Position numbers and translations under genes: made by a program
Shown here: piece by piece, positions 43,896-56,127 of the stretch
Layout of the letters: each line of letters begins with the position of its first letter
Numbering within the stretch: the stretch's first letter is position 1
Notes under the pieces: model-generated
What the model saw: only the letters and a program-made list of their open reading frames with translations
Told to the model about the DNA's origin: nothing
Databases searched by the model: none
NCBI RefSeq assembly: GCF_026210795.1
Contig: NC_089432.1
Location: 5,456,001-5,520,000 of the forward strand
Source of the DNA: Rhizophagus irregularis
Taxonomy: Eukaryota > Glomeromycota > Glomeromycetes > Glomerales > Glomeraceae
Length of the DNA: 64,000 nt
Reading direction: 5' to 3'

Positions 43896-45323
43896 ATGTC
43901 AAAATTAAATAGTGATATTCTTGAACAAATTTTTCAAGATTTAAATGATTTAAATCAAAATATAGAATATAGAATATCTCTATTTCCTTGTTTATTAGTT
44001 AATAAACTTTGGTATGAAGTTATGATTCCAATTTTATGGAGTTATCCTTATAAAAATGTTTATAATGAAAAATTATTATTCAATATTATCATTTCACATT
44101 TATCAGATAAAATAATAAAACTTTTAATAGATAAAAATATCATTAAAGCAGATTTTCAAAAACAAAAACTTTCATTTAATTATGTTAAATTTTGCAAATA
44201 TCTTAATAATATTGAGATAATTTTTCCAAATGAATCAAGATTATTAAGGAAAAAAATTTATAAACATTTTATTAGAGAATGTTCATCAATAAAATGTTTA
44301 AGTAAAGATATGTTATATTATCCATTATATAAATATCCAAGAGCAAATATTTCACTTTCAAATCTATATGAGTTAAATTGTGATATAAAAGAGAAAACTT
44401 TTTATTTTTATCATGAATTGGCACAAATATGCAGATCAATAGAAAAAATTAGAATAAATATTTACAAAGTTAGAAATGATGAGTTTGATGAAATTGTGGA
44501 ATTAATTGAAATGCAAAAACAAATTAAATACATAAGTATACTAGATGAACGAAATGAACGTTTACTAGATGAAAATGATAAATGTAATAGGATTATCCAA
44601 TCTTTAGAAAAACATGTGAATTCAATTAATTATATAGATGTAATTATGAATACTTCTTCCCTACATTTTTCCTTTTCAAAATTAATTAATTTGCAATTCT
44701 TAAAAATACTTAATAAAAAGATGTATGAAATAAGTGAAAATTTTGAAAAGTACATAATGAAAGCAAGTTATTATAAACTTCAAATACTTGATCTACAGTC
44801 CATACCACTTCATATAGTCATAAAAATAATTCAAAATACCAATGGAAATCTTTATAAAATTAAAATTAGATATCCTGATTGCGATCAAGCAAAAGAATAT
44901 AATCGGACAATTCATAAATATTGTCCAAATATAAAATATGTTACAATATTTTTGAATAGAAGTAACACCCTGAAAGAATTAAAGAATATCCTCATCAAGT
45001 GCCAACACTTGGAAGCAATAGATATGGACGAGTATATCGAACATAAATATCTTAATAAATTCCTGGATTTGTTGATTAAATTAGCTCCACTCACTTTATA
45101 CAAAATTCACATTCATAATGAATTTGAAAATTTTAATATAAAATCTTTAAAATTATTTTTTAATAATTGGAATCTTATGAGTAAAAAAACTTTACACTTA
45201 TATTATCATAATAATCATAATAATGATTGGTTTGAGTTTATTGAAAATCATAAAATAAAAGGAGTTATTGGATATAAATATCATGATAATGATTTTTGGA
45301 ATTATGAGCAAGACGTATTATAA
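43896..45323 (+). CDS. F-box protein, likely SCF ubiquitin ligase adaptor
   Basis: 475 aa in one exon. The start ATG follows an A-rich leader. Residues 1-50 (LNSDILEQIFQDLNDL, FPCLLVNKLWYEVMIPILW) match the F-box pattern: Leu-rich helix, then CLLVNK.W. F-boxes bind Skp1 in SCF ubiquitin ligases. The rest has irregular Leu/Ile/Asn-rich segments (LQILDLQSIPLHIVIKII, CPNIKYVTIFL, CQHLEAIDMDEY) in the spacing of degenerate leucine-rich repeats, the usual substrate-binding part. This is one of the most numerous families in Rhizophagus-type genomes. The frame is intact and the codon use matches its AT-rich surroundings. Confidence 0.88.
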   Translation: MSKLNSDILEQIFQDLNDLNQNIEYRISLFPCLLVNKLWYEVMIPILWSYPYKNVYNEKLLFNIIISHLSDKIIKLLIDKNIIKADFQKQKLSFNYVKFCKYLNNIEIIFPNESRLLRKKIYKHFIRECSSIKCLSKDMLYYPLYKYPRANISLSNLYELNCDIKEKTFYFYHELAQICRSIEKIRINIYKVRNDEFDEIVELIEMQKQIKYISILDERNERLLDENDKCNRIIQSLEKHVNSINYIDVIMNTSSLHFSFSKLINLQFLKILNKKMYEISENFEKYIMKASYYKLQILDLQSIPLHIVIKIIQNTNGNLYKIKIRYPDCDQAKEYNRTIHKYCPNIKYVTIFLNRSNTLKELKNILIKCQHLEAIDMDEYIEHKYLNKFLDLLIKLAPLTLYKIHIHNEFENFNIKSLKLFFNNWNLMSKKTLHLYYHNNHNNDWFEFIENHKIKGVIGYKYHDNDFWNYEQDVL

Positions 45324-45923
45324 TAGGAATTGTTTGGAGGAAATAACAACATATTTGTGTGCATAATAATATAAATAGTAATTATCATTATCAAAACTAT
45401 TAAAATAAAAACATTTAATGCTTTTACAGCTGTATTTCAACAAAATGTTCAAACTAGCCATCAATTGTATATTAATATTATATAAATAGCGTCTGTGGTA
45501 TCGTATTATCGAAATATACTGGCACAAGCAGTGTTTTAACTTGATATATATTATTATTAAAAAAATGCACATACTCAATACTATTAACGTTTTTTATTTT
45601 GCGTCATAGATATATACAAGGGATTACGCTTCACATCTCTGTTTACTATTATTGATAACAACTAGTTTTCTTCTAAAATGTCCCTGAAACAGGAGCTAAT
45701 CCCGATTAAATTGATTGGTTAATTTTTGAATAAAAAAATACTTAAATAATTTATTTATTTTATAAAATAATTGTTCTACAAAAAAAATTTATTAATTCAT
45801 CGATTGACCAAAATGATAATAGCTTTGTAATAATTCCCATCAAAGCCATATTTATTTATATTTCGTAAATGAAAAAATTTGTTCTTATGAACTTTATTAA
45901 CAAAAGTATATACAGATTAAACA
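45324..45923. other. AT-rich intergenic DNA
   Basis: 3' flanks of the F-box gene and of the minus-strand hAT relic. No gene seen. Confidence 0.5.
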
Positions 45924-47200
45924 TTACGTACCCATTGTCCTCTTAATATTCTCATTTTCAAGCCAACTTTTTGAACGCAATAATGCACGAGACGTATCTG
46001 GTTGCAATCTATTTCTTGCGCGAGTTATAGTATTACTCGCTACAGAAAATGCTTGCTCGCACGCAACACTAGTGGTCTGAATGGATAAATGGTCTCGTGC
46101 TATTTCTCCTAATGTTGGAAACTCTTGAAAATGGCCTGCCACCATAACAATGGTGTAACATTATCATCACATAGATACTGGTCAATCTCTTCATTAATTC
46201 CAGTTGATATCGTCTTGCAATATTTGATGTAGTATCATTATTTAATCGTCTCCTCTTAAATTGATTAAAGTATTCACGAGTACTTGCTACTTCACCATTG
46301 TCAAGATTAATTACAGATAAAATAAGTTTTGTGCGTGGATCTAGTACTGCATTTTTTGAAGTATTGATGATGATACTACTTCACTTTGACCAAATCCTTC
46401 TATCATTTAGTTGTTGTTGAATTTCAAGGAATAAAATCCTTACATCAGAAATGGTGGTATATGAAGCAATAACGCTTTTTCTAATGGATCGAGTAATGTA
46501 AGAGTACTATCATATTCATGTAAGTCTTTATTTTTTAGATTAGATATGTTATTATTTACGTTATTAATGATGAATAGAAAAATAAAACTAGCGCTTACAT
46601 TATTTTTATCCATCCTTATGCGTCTGGTACAATTTTCTAATGTCCTGATCTGTTGCAGCTAACATTTCAATAGGACGCAACATTTTTTTGGAATTTCACA
46701 ATCATGTAATAGGTGCTATTCAACATCTAATTATGTAATATGTTGAATTTTTTTCATTAACTCACGAATTTTAAAAACTTCAATCATCAATAATTTCAAT
46801 TTCTTGCTGCTCGGCCAAATTTATAATATATGCACCTATAATGTCAAAAAGACCGATCTTGTAAGTTCTTCTGCAATTATTCTTTCACAAATTACCATTG
46901 CCGATTCATTATCAGTAGTTATAGCTATATTGACTTTAATATGACGGGTAGTAAAAGAAATAATATCTAGTAACAAGTTTTTTAGGTTCCAATTATTGTC
47001 AATATAATGAATTATAAGGCCAAGGAATGCATCATTATTACATTCACATATCTGCTGTTAATTTAGATCTTGTATATTTTTACGTTTTTCTTTAAAATAA
47101 TCAACTGCCAAAGTTTTTACTGATTTTTTTTAATTCGGAATTTGATATCAAAGAATCAAATTTATTGACCATAATCTTTAAATTACAAGTTTTCAGCAGA
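45924..47200 (-). pseudogene. Decayed hAT transposase with C-terminal dimerisation domain
   Basis: The minus-strand C-terminus (46145-45924) has the hAT dimerisation signature: FPTLGEIARDHLSIQTTSVA, CEQAFSVASNTITRARNRL, ALLRSKSWL. Further upstream in shifting frames: VLDPRTKLILSVIN (46370-46310), LDPLEKALL, EMLAATDQDIRKL, and FLGLIIHYIDNNWNLKNLLL with VNIAITTDNESAM (47030-46890), the RNase H-like core. Numerous stops and frameshifts. Terminal inverted repeats were not found. It differs from the hAT relic at 8.4 kb, of which only the N-terminal half remains. Confidence 0.8.
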
Positions 47201-48420
47201 TGAAGGGTTGTGTTTCTCTCCTCACTTCCCTCCTCGATCTTAAGGAATATTTATAACGAAAATTCCAATGCGTAAATTTGATCATGGGCCAACTTATTAC
47301 ACTATTACACTGGACAATTTGTCCCATGAAATGGATCGGTCCTGCTTACATAATCACGATCATCATCATTAAAACCCGTGACATTGGGGTGTGCGATATA
47401 CTATGTTTAGTATAGTCTAGTAAACTTTCATTATTGAATATTTTTGCGTAGTATTTATTATTCCATTAATAGAATTAATATAAATATATGAAAACTATGT
47501 ATAATTTGTAAATAAATCATTGAATATTTCTTTTGAGTTTATTTAAAGTTTATTTGGATGAAAGTGATGATTTTGGTGATGACGATAATTTCGAAGTAAA
47601 TTATCAAAGCAATATTTAAAACTATTCTCCTCGTTCAATTTTAAATGTAAAGGGTTCTAGCTGCAGAACCCATTCTTTTAATAAATTGAGTTTTTTGATA
47701 CAAAATCATCCTATAAAGATTTAGTTAATGAATGTTTATCATGAAATCTTTCAAAAAATAAAATTAATTAAACAAGCTGTTTAAAGACAGAATGAAAAAA
47801 CGCAATATTATGTTAAAGTTTGGGATAAATTAATCTAAGTTGATAATATTTATAAATCAAGATAATCCCAGTTAAAATTTGTCTTATAAATTATATTTCA
47901 CTTGGCAAATAACGGACTTTGTTTTTTACTTTTTCAGTTCTCATAAATCGGAAAATTTATTAAGTACCTTTTTTTGATTTATCAGATACCTTTTTTTTGA
48001 TTCTCTCAAACTGGAAATTTATTTTCTTTTCTTTTCAAACCAAATAAAATTGATTTTAATTTGGTTTTTTTTAATCAAAATATTTTTTTAGATTTTTTTT
48101 TTACGTTGAATTTTTTTTCTTATTAATATTAATAAATAAAACTAATAAATTCTTTTTTTATTTTATTATTCGTTTTTATTGTATTTATTTATTTATTGCT
48201 AACACTAATAAAATGATTCATTCTTTTTATTAAATGAGATTTTTTTAATTTTTTTAATTCACTCAAAATCCTTTACATAAAGGTGATCAATTGACCAAAT
48301 ATTTTTTTTTCAAAAAAACATAAAGTCTTTTTATGCAAACACTACAAAACATCTTTTTATTAAAACACTTAATAATAAGAAATGGAAAAATAAAATTTTG
48401 GTTTTATGAAAAAGATAGAC
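47201..48420. other. AT-rich intergenic DNA
   Basis: No gene. Composition becomes increasingly T-rich from 47930. Confidence 0.5.
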
Positions 48421-48429
48421 AAAATTAGA

Positions 48430-49100
48430 AAATTTTCGTAGTGAGATTTTTTTTTTTTATAAAATAAAACTTTTTGATAAAGATTTTTTTTTTAATATAG
48501 GTAAAGTTTTTCTTCGATAGAATTTCTTTGGGAAATTATTTTTTATAATAAGATTTTTATTTATAAAACATTTCATTAGAGAATTTTTTTATTGATAGGG
48601 GAATTTCTTTAATAGAGGAATTTTTTTTTTTGATAGATAATTTTGTTAAATTTGTTAAAAAAAAAATTTTCCAGCAAAATTATCTATAAAAAAAATCTTT
48701 TAACAGGAGAGATATTTTTTTGATAGAGGAGAGTTTTTTTTGATAAGGAAATTCATTGAGAATTTTTTTTAATGGATAAGAATCTTTTTTTGGATTTTTA
48801 TTAGTAGGGAGGGAATATGCGATTTTGATGGAAGATCTTCGTTAGAAATTTTTTTCTTTAAATAAGGGATATTTTTTGATTGAGAATTTTTTCTTTAATA
48901 GAGGAGTTTTTTTTTTTTTTGATAACTTTGTTGGTTGAAAAGTTTTTTTATAGGTGATTCTTTTATTGATAGAAAATTTTGTTTAGAAGTCTTTTTAATA
49001 GAAAATTTTATTGAATATAATTTTTTTTAATAAGAGTATTGAGAATTTTGGCTTAAAATTTTTTTTTATTAAAGAATTTCGTTAGAGATCTTTCTTTTTA
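48430..49100. repeat. Degenerate T-rich minisatellite-like stretch
   Basis: Repeated motifs of about 25-40 bp: (T)nGATAGAGGA, GAATTTTTTT, TTTAATAGAGGAATTTT, ATTGAGAATTTTTT. No constant period. It has a local palindrome at about 48635-48690 (TAATTTTG.. / ..CAAAATTA). Non-coding. Confidence 0.55.
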
Positions 49101-49279
49101 TAATTAAATTATAAAATTATTTCATCCATAATAAACCACACGTATAAAAAATTAAAAGATTTTGTATAAAAAAAAAATGTTTAATTTTTATATAGTTTTT
49201 AATTGATTAAAATTTTTATTATAATCTAAAATACATTTATCATGAATGGGAAAAAATCTATTATCCCGTTACATCATAT

Positions 49280-49660
49280 TATAGGTCCATGTGATTTACC
49301 ACCGAAGTCAAAAATAATTGAAATTGGGACGAACCAAAGATAAAATAAATGAGAAGATAAATGGATGGCCAAAATTGAAATAAATCTGAAATCAAATATA
49401 AAGTAAAAATGAAATCACAAAGTATAAAGAAAATAAAAAATCCAACCAAAGAAAAAGAAACCCAAGATGAAATCCAATAGGAAACCCGAAGGTTAAAGAA
49501 GCCCAAAGAAGAAATACGAAAAAAAATTCAAAGAAAAACTCAAGAAAATCAAAAGAAAGACCCAAGGAAAAGAAATCCAATGAAATCAAAGAAGAAATCT
49601 AAAGAAGTCCAAGAAAAAACTGGCCAAAAATAGAAGAAACCCAAAAATAAAACTAGTTAG
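49280..49660. repeat. Purine-rich low-complexity repeat
   Basis: The plus strand is built from variants of AAAGAAGAAATCCAA and AAACCCAAGA. Frames on the minus strand (49279-49506, 49392-49589) are Phe/Leu/Ser strings caused by this composition, not genes. Confidence 0.55.
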
Positions 49661-50595
49661 TTACTGTGGACTTCTGAAATTCTGAAAAACTTGAAACTTT
49701 GGTACGCTTCAGTGAACGATAAATAGAATTCAAATTGTAATAATAAATATCCAAATAATATATTAATAAACCACACATATAAATTAATTGTCTTGCCCTT
49801 AAACCTACTACTATAATTTATCAGCTTCGTTAATATTTGAGAAATATTAAATATGAAACATCAATTTGTTGAGAATCATTAATATTATTGTGGAACATCA
49901 ATTTGTAGAGATTCTTTTTTAATAAATAATAGAATTCAATTAGTATTTTTTCATAGTAATAATCATAAGAATTTTTTGGTTCAGGAAGATTTTTTCTTCT
50001 GGATGTGCTTCCAAACTAGTTGAACACAATTAAATTGGATTTTGGACACTTTTAATATTAAAAATTGGACTAGGTCCTTGACAAATTTTTATTGCTAAAT
50101 TTCATTATGTTTTATTTACAACCCTCATTTTATTGATATGACATGTTAAAAAAGGAGGAGGTGTATAACGTAAAAGGATTGATCAGATCGATAAAAAATT
50201 TATCTCATTTAAAAATCTTATCTAGAGATGAATAAAGTAATATAACTCTTTTTTTTTCTTCAATATAATAATGATAATTTTAGGATTCGTTTCAACAATA
50301 ATTCCGATATTAATATTAAATGTGAAGTTAAAATATCTACGCATTACATATATACAAATTTAGCTGTGCTATTTTGAAATAATATACAAACGCGTAACTC
50401 CGTGATATCAATAAAACTTTAATAATTAAATAGTTTATTGAGGTGAATCCACCTATTAATCAAGAAGAATTTTTTTAAGTCATTTTCCAAACACTGCTTT
50501 ACATTACTAAAAATATTGACAAATATATTTAAATATATAAATTAATTTAAATCTCATTTAATCATTCATAAAAAATTACTGCAAAGTATAATATA
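49661..50595. other. AT-rich intergenic DNA
   Basis: 3' flank of the Crinkler gene. No gene seen. Confidence 0.5.
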
Positions 50596-53500
50596 CTATT
50601 TTTTGGGGAGTTTTTTTACACGCCTAATTCTTTCCACTAGCTTCTTAATGGCTGGTCCAAAAATATATTCCATGTTACGATCATCCACAACAATCACAAG
50701 GTCACCATATTCATTGAACCGAAATAACTCTGGTCTTTTGTCTTTTCTATGTGGAAGCTCCAGTAAAACATAAATATGTCTTTGATTCTCTGTAGAAGTT
50801 TTGATTTGCTCGTGATAATTTGCGTGCTCAGGGACCTTAGATATCCGATAGTTCTTGGTATTCTCAGTGTAGTTTAAATCATAATTTAAATCTTTCTTCC
50901 CTTTCTTCTTTTCCTTCTTCTTTTCTTTCTTCTTTTCCTTCTCTCTTTCTAAATTGTCCCCTTCATTAGCTGTGGAGTCATACGGTAAATCATTACTCTT
51001 ACCAAGAAGGCGTTTTGGTTTCCTAGAAGAAAATTCTTCTTCATCTTTTTTCCGCTTTCTTGAACATTCCATATTGTCCCCTTCATTAGCTGTAAAGTCA
51101 TACGGTAAATCATTACTCTTATCAAGACCAATTTGGAGGCGGTTTGGTTTCCTAGAAGAAAATTGTTCTTCATCTTTTTTTCGACATTCCATATATTGAT
51201 GCCTCAAACATGCCTTCATTGACTGTTCCATGACTTTATCTTTATTAATAGGATCACAAGAAACTGTACAGCTTACCGATACTAGCAGCGTATTGTGATT
51301 ATCATCTGCAAGATAAAACACAACATCTGATCCTGAGTATATCTCCGGTTGAATTGCATAAGAGTAATACATCGGATCACTAACATATTTGACTATAGGA
51401 ATGCATCCTGATAGATTTGAAGTTGTAACAAACTCCATTGTGGGAGTGATCCATGAAGGAAGGTCAAATTGTTGTCCATTTTTCCATTTATTAAGTTCTT
51501 TTCGTGCATTAAACCCACGTTTATTAATGATTGCTGTAATAAAAACTGCATCAAGTTCATTGCCAATTGATGAAATATTATTAAGCGTGATAATGTTGTC
51601 AACAAAGACATCTACCATTTGTCTTTGTGTCTTTTTTAGATATAATGCAATGCCGTCAATAAGATAAGATTCAAACGATGGGTTTATTTCGATTTCATTA
51701 GAAACTTCATCTTTAGAGCCAAGAACAATGCATTCTGGTGACATGCAAGGAATGATGCTATGCTGGAGAAGTCTTATAGCTTCCATGTAATTATGATTAT
51801 AAAAAACACGAAGTCTAAGAACATCCATAATTGCTTTCTCTGGATTTATATGATCTGCACCAAAATATTCACACGCAGTTAGCAAATATTTTGCCATATC
51901 AGAGCACATGTTGTTATACCACAACGGAATAAGTGCTTTTAACACTTGATTTTTCGTTTTACCAATTGATCTATTCTTTGTTATTAATAGCTGAACAAAT
52001 GATGCACAGTTTCGAGGTCGCCCCTGGAGAACATATCCTAAGAGGTCGCGAATGTTTGGCATAACATGCGTCATATCAAATACGGCATCAAGGTTACGCA
52101 GGACATCATCATATAAGAGAAAGGGAAGTTTTAGAACAATATGAGCGTGCATACGTGGGAATTTTCCAATAGAAGTGACAAGAGAAATTCCGCTCGCCAT
52201 ATGCATGTATGTTCCAGCAAGAAGGCAGGTAACGGGATGCTGGATAAGATGTGCTACATAACCTTGCAAAAGACTCCACTTTTTGCCAGGAACTGAACTC
52301 CCTTCATATTTTCCATATACGGACTCACATAGGACTTGTGCCTCATCAAATATTAAGACTAGATTACTTATACTGAGTAAATCGTTAATCTCTTGGATAA
52401 TATTGGAAAAGTAAAGACTTGTTTTATCATAAATTTCATTGCCTAATTTCTCTCGGATTTTAGAATCAGTCATGTTTCGAAGCTGTACAAACAGCCATTC
52501 ACTTGGTGTTGAAATTTTTCCCTCAGTAAGCATCTTAATAAGTAAAAGTCCGCGTGAGATTACTGCTATGTCAAGCAATTGAAATGCTCTATTTTGTTGA
52601 TCAATACGTTCAAACTGGGGGTTTGCACCTCTGATTTCTTTAAGCTCTGATTGCAACTGGCTGCCAGGATAATTCCCTAAGCGAGGAGAAAAATCAATAT
52701 AAATTGACCAATTTTTCATAGCAATTCCAAATGATGTTGATGTTTTTCCACCACCTGAAACCCCAGAAATCACAATTATGTCTCCCGGATTTTCATCAAT
52801 CTTTGTTTGCACAAGAGAAACTATTTTTGTGAATTGTGGATCATCATAAAAGGGATTGTGATAGTTCATTCCGGATTTACTATAGGAAGGGAGACACAGA
52901 TCAACCGTTTTTGAAGTTTCCTTGGTTATCCCACGGGGAAAATTTACTTTGAAAAAAGAGGGTTCCTTCTTCAGTTCAACATACGGATCATTTTGTTGGC
53001 CTGGGAAGTCATTATACGCTACCCTGACGTCCCAAATCAAGGCGAGCGCGTCAATAAGCTCTGAAGAAATCTCTACGTGTGGAAAGGTCTTCAAAACTAA
53101 AAAAACAAGAGTGAGCGTGAGCGAAAAGTTAAAGAGCCAAACTACTAGTGTAACGAACCTTTGTTTTTAATTTCAATTTTAACTTCGTCAGAAGGGATGT
53201 ACTTCGGCGTAACTAATGCAGTGAAATAAAAAGAAATAAAACACTTAAAATCCGCTTGTTATTATTGATTGTAGACTTAAGCCTACAAAAAAGCCAATTT
53301 TGTTTGAGAGGTAAACCATTGGGAGACACTTACCAGTGGTGGCAGGCGGAGGCGTTGGAATTTGTACGATGATACGGATATGCTTGGAGTCATACGTAAA
53401 GATGTCGCCAATATCATCAACTGGAGACAACTTTTTACCTCCGAGTTCTTGTATAATAATTTTTTCTTTCTCCATATCACGGGATCTGTTTTGAAGTGTT

Positions 53501-53700
53501 CTCAGTTGAACGTTCTCTGTATCGTAAGGTATATCCACCACCCATAGGTTCAAATCGCAGGAATCATAACTTTGGTTTTCGAAAAATTTCTTTTTCTTCT
53601 CATAGATTACATCCCTTAGTTTCGAAATGCTCATTTCTGCGAAGCCTTCAATTTCAAAGACGTTCTCAAGGTCGGTACCTACCACAAAACAAAATATCAT
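50596..53700 (-). CDS. Crinkler (CRN) family protein with ubiquitin-like header and P-loop ATPase domain, two exons
   Basis: Exon 1 53700-53334, intron 53333-53097 (237 bp, GTAAGT..TTTTTTTAG), exon 2 53096-50596; phases agree; 955 aa. Residues 1-122 are the Crinkler ubiquitin-like header (MIFCFVVGTD, FEIEGFAEMSISKLRDVIY, LWVVDIPY, TFDDIGDIF-type end). Walker A GVSGGGKT at 234-241; Walker B LVLIFDEAQ near 368-376. A following region (SGSDVVFYLADD..LLVSVSC) sits where related proteins carry a PD-(D/E)XK nuclease, but the E/Q-x-K is replaced, so cleavage is doubtful. The tail has a duplicated block (SSRKPxRL..SNDLPYD.TANEGDN) and a Lys/Glu-rich stretch (EKKKEKKKEKKKGKK), possibly a nuclear signal. 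I chose ATG 53700 because a TTTGCAG acceptor at 53716-53722 suggests a 5'-UTR intron. Crinklers act as intracellular effectors in oomycetes; the role here is unknown. Confidence 0.9.
50995..51180 (-). repeat. Direct repeat inside the Crinkler tail
   Basis: Two in-frame copies of a unit of about 35 codons (KKDEE.FSSRKP.RL..KSNDLPYD.TANEGDN) at about 51065-51180 and 50960-51060. The DNA is nearly identical (CCCCTTCATTAGCTGT and GTCATACGGTAAATCATTAC appear in both). A recent internal duplication within the coding exon. Confidence 0.8.
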
Positions 53701-54540
53701 GATTCCAGTGAAGTATCTGCAAACGCGAAAATCGGGAGTTAGAAACAAAGTTCAAAAAAGTAATAACACAAATAAGACATTTTGGATACAAAACCTAGCG
53801 GGTAGGGAATTTTCCTCGAATTTAGTTTGTACTCGGGATGGCGAAAGTACTCGAAATGGCGATGACATTTTGATTATATGTTAAATAATTATTGCGAGCT
53901 GTGAGTCATCTACTCAAGTATGAAAAAATTTTTCAATAGAAAATCAGCTAACGTCACGTGGGTGCGATCAAGGTGAAATAGGTGGCGAACATAAACTTTC
54001 TTCATCACCTTTTATAATATTTCCTTGGTTTCTTTAGAATATATTTAATTAATTATGTTTAATACCTTTAAAGATGGATTACTATATATCTTTAGAATAT
54101 AATTTAATTAATTTAATTAATTATATTATTAATTATGTTTATACCTTTTAAAGATGGATTACTGTATTAATTAGTACAACTATTATGCTAAATTAATATT
54201 AAACAATATCGTGTATTCCAAAATTTTATTAATTTATTCCAATAAAAGAAAATATTTATATAATAATTATAATAAATAAATTATTCCGAAATAAAATTGG
54301 TATTTCTACAATTTACCGTATATTTTTTTTCACCGGTAAAATGTTTATCATAAAAAAACGAGGAAAAATAATTTGAGATAAAATCATTCCAAAATAAGTT
54401 TAGATAATTTTACAAGGTATAATTGAAACTTGGCGGCTTAACTGGGTATAAGTCCGAAGTGTATATTTACTTCTAAACAAAGATACTAAAATGACGTGAC
54501 GATGTACAATATAGATTATTTTTTTATTTTTATTTTTATG
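53701..54540. other. Upstream region of the Crinkler gene
   Basis: Probable 5'-UTR intron end (TTTGCAG at 53716-53722 on the minus strand). Beyond that, AT-rich DNA with a direct repeat: GGATTACT(A/G)TAT..TTAATTAATTATGTTTA.ACCTTTAAAGATGGATTAC occurs at about 54050-54085 and 54125-54165. No gene. Confidence 0.5.
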
Positions 54541-54965
54541 TTTCAGAAGATGCTAAGTCGTAGTACAAATTATCAGAACAACAATAAATATACAAATAAT
54601 ACTGCCGCGAAAATAATTCTAACACTACGAACCAAACCGCAGGCTGGTAAACCAGACAGACGATGACTCCTGACCTTGAAGAGGAGAGAAACGGAACTCA
54701 TCCAAGATGAACCCCAGAACTCCCCCACCAACATGGAAAGAAATAAAAAAACTAAGAAAAACATAAAAATACTATCTAGTATCTAAATTATATTTTATAA
54801 CATTATAATAAAAATTTTCAAATAAATCTATTTTATCGAACCAAATTCGATCTCTATGAAATTCCCAAGAACCTGAATGTAAAAAATTACTCGACGTCCA
54901 CCTAATGTGTGCGTCATTATCAGAGAACCCCTATACAACTATAAGGGGTGGAGTGATTTTGATTA
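54540..54965 (-). pseudogene. Dispersed-element protein tail, copy 1
   Basis: On the minus strand 54960-54830 reads NDAHIRWTSSNFLHSGSWEF. The same text recurs at 59990-59900. Downstream (54760-54560) is a GC-richer T/G-rich block (VGEFWGSSWMSSVSLLFKVR in one frame) that looks like the untranslated 3' part of an element. The source family is not recognised. Confidence 0.45.
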
Positions 54966-55299
54966 AAATAACGATTATCGTGTACAATATAGATTATAAG
55001 TTTACTCATATCAGTCATATGAATAACAAGTGAGTCACAACACGTATTGAGTAATTGAGTATATAATTTAAAAAAAATATAAATATCTCTTATTTTTTTT
55101 TCGTCTTCTTTATCTTCCTTTTTTTTAGGTCTATTTTTTTCGTCTTCTTTATCTTCCTTTTTTTTAGGTCTATTTTTTTCGTCCAGGTCTTCTCTTTATT
55201 AGGTCTCCTAGGCTTCTTTCTTTACGTTTTCCTTTAGGTATGTGGGTTGGGAGTGTGGGTTTGTGTTGTGTGTGGGTAGTGTGTGTATTTTTCGTATTC

Positions 55300-56127
55300 C
55301 CTCCTTCCCTTCGTACTCCCTTTCCCTTTCGTACTCCCTTTCCTTTTCGCCCTTTCCCTTTCGTATTCCCTTTCTCTTTCGTACTCCCCTTTCCCTTTCG
55401 TATTCCCCTTTCCCTTTCATATTCTCTTTTCCCTTTCGTATTCCCCTTTCCCTTTCGTATTCCCTTTCCCTTTCGTATTCCCCTTTCCCTTTCGTATTCC
55501 CCTTTCCCTTTCGTATTCCCCTTTCCCTTTCGTATTCCCCTTTCCCTTTCGTATTCCCCTTTCCCTTTCGTATTCCCCTTTCCCTTTCGTATTCCCCTTT
55601 CCCTTTCGTATTCCCCTTTCCCTTTCGTATTCCCCTTTCCCTTTCGTATTCCCCTTCTTCCCCTTTCCCTTTCGTATTCCCCTTCTTCCCCTTTCCCTTT
55701 CGTATTCCCCTTTCCCTTTCGTATTTCCCCTTCCCTTTCGTATTCCCCCTTCCCTTTCGTATTTCCCCTTCCCTTTCGTATTCCCCTTTCCCTTTCGTAT
55801 TCCCCTTTCCTTTCGTTCTCCCCTTTCCCTTTCGTTCTCCCCTTTCCCTTTCGTATTCCCTTTCCCTTTCGTATTCCCCCTTCCCTTTCGTATTCCCCCT
55901 TCCCTTTCGTATTTCCCCTTCCCTTTCGTATTCCCCTTTCCTTTCGTTCTCCCCTTTCCCTTTCGTTCTCCCCTTTCCCTTTCGTTCTCCCCTTTCCCTT
56001 TCGTATTCCCTTTCCCTTTCGTACTCCCCTTTCCCTTTCGTACTCCCTTTCCCTTCGTTCTTCCCTTTTCCTTTCATATTCTCCTTTCCCTTCTCCCCTT
56101 TCCTTTCGTTTTCCCCTTCCCCCCTGA
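55300..56127. repeat. Minisatellite with 19-bp unit
   Basis: About 43 tandem copies of CCCCTTTCCCTTTCGTATT, with 18-bp variants (one C fewer) and inserted CTTCCCC triplets near 55650-55690. Because 19 is not a multiple of three and no register of the unit contains a stop, several frames on both strands stay open for 290-326 codons (Arg/Gly/Lys/Glu-rich on the minus strand, Phe/Pro/Ser-rich on the plus strand). These are artefacts of the repeat. The plus strand is a pure pyrimidine tract except for the GTA step in each unit. Confidence 0.95.

Noticed and set aside
49279-49589. Hydrophobic minus-strand frames that look like membrane proteins
   Set aside because: Composition artefact of a purine-rich repeat on the plus strand.
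53496-53884. Plus-strand frames near the Crinkler start
   Set aside because: They overlap exon 1 of the Crinkler on the opposite strand and have no independent support.
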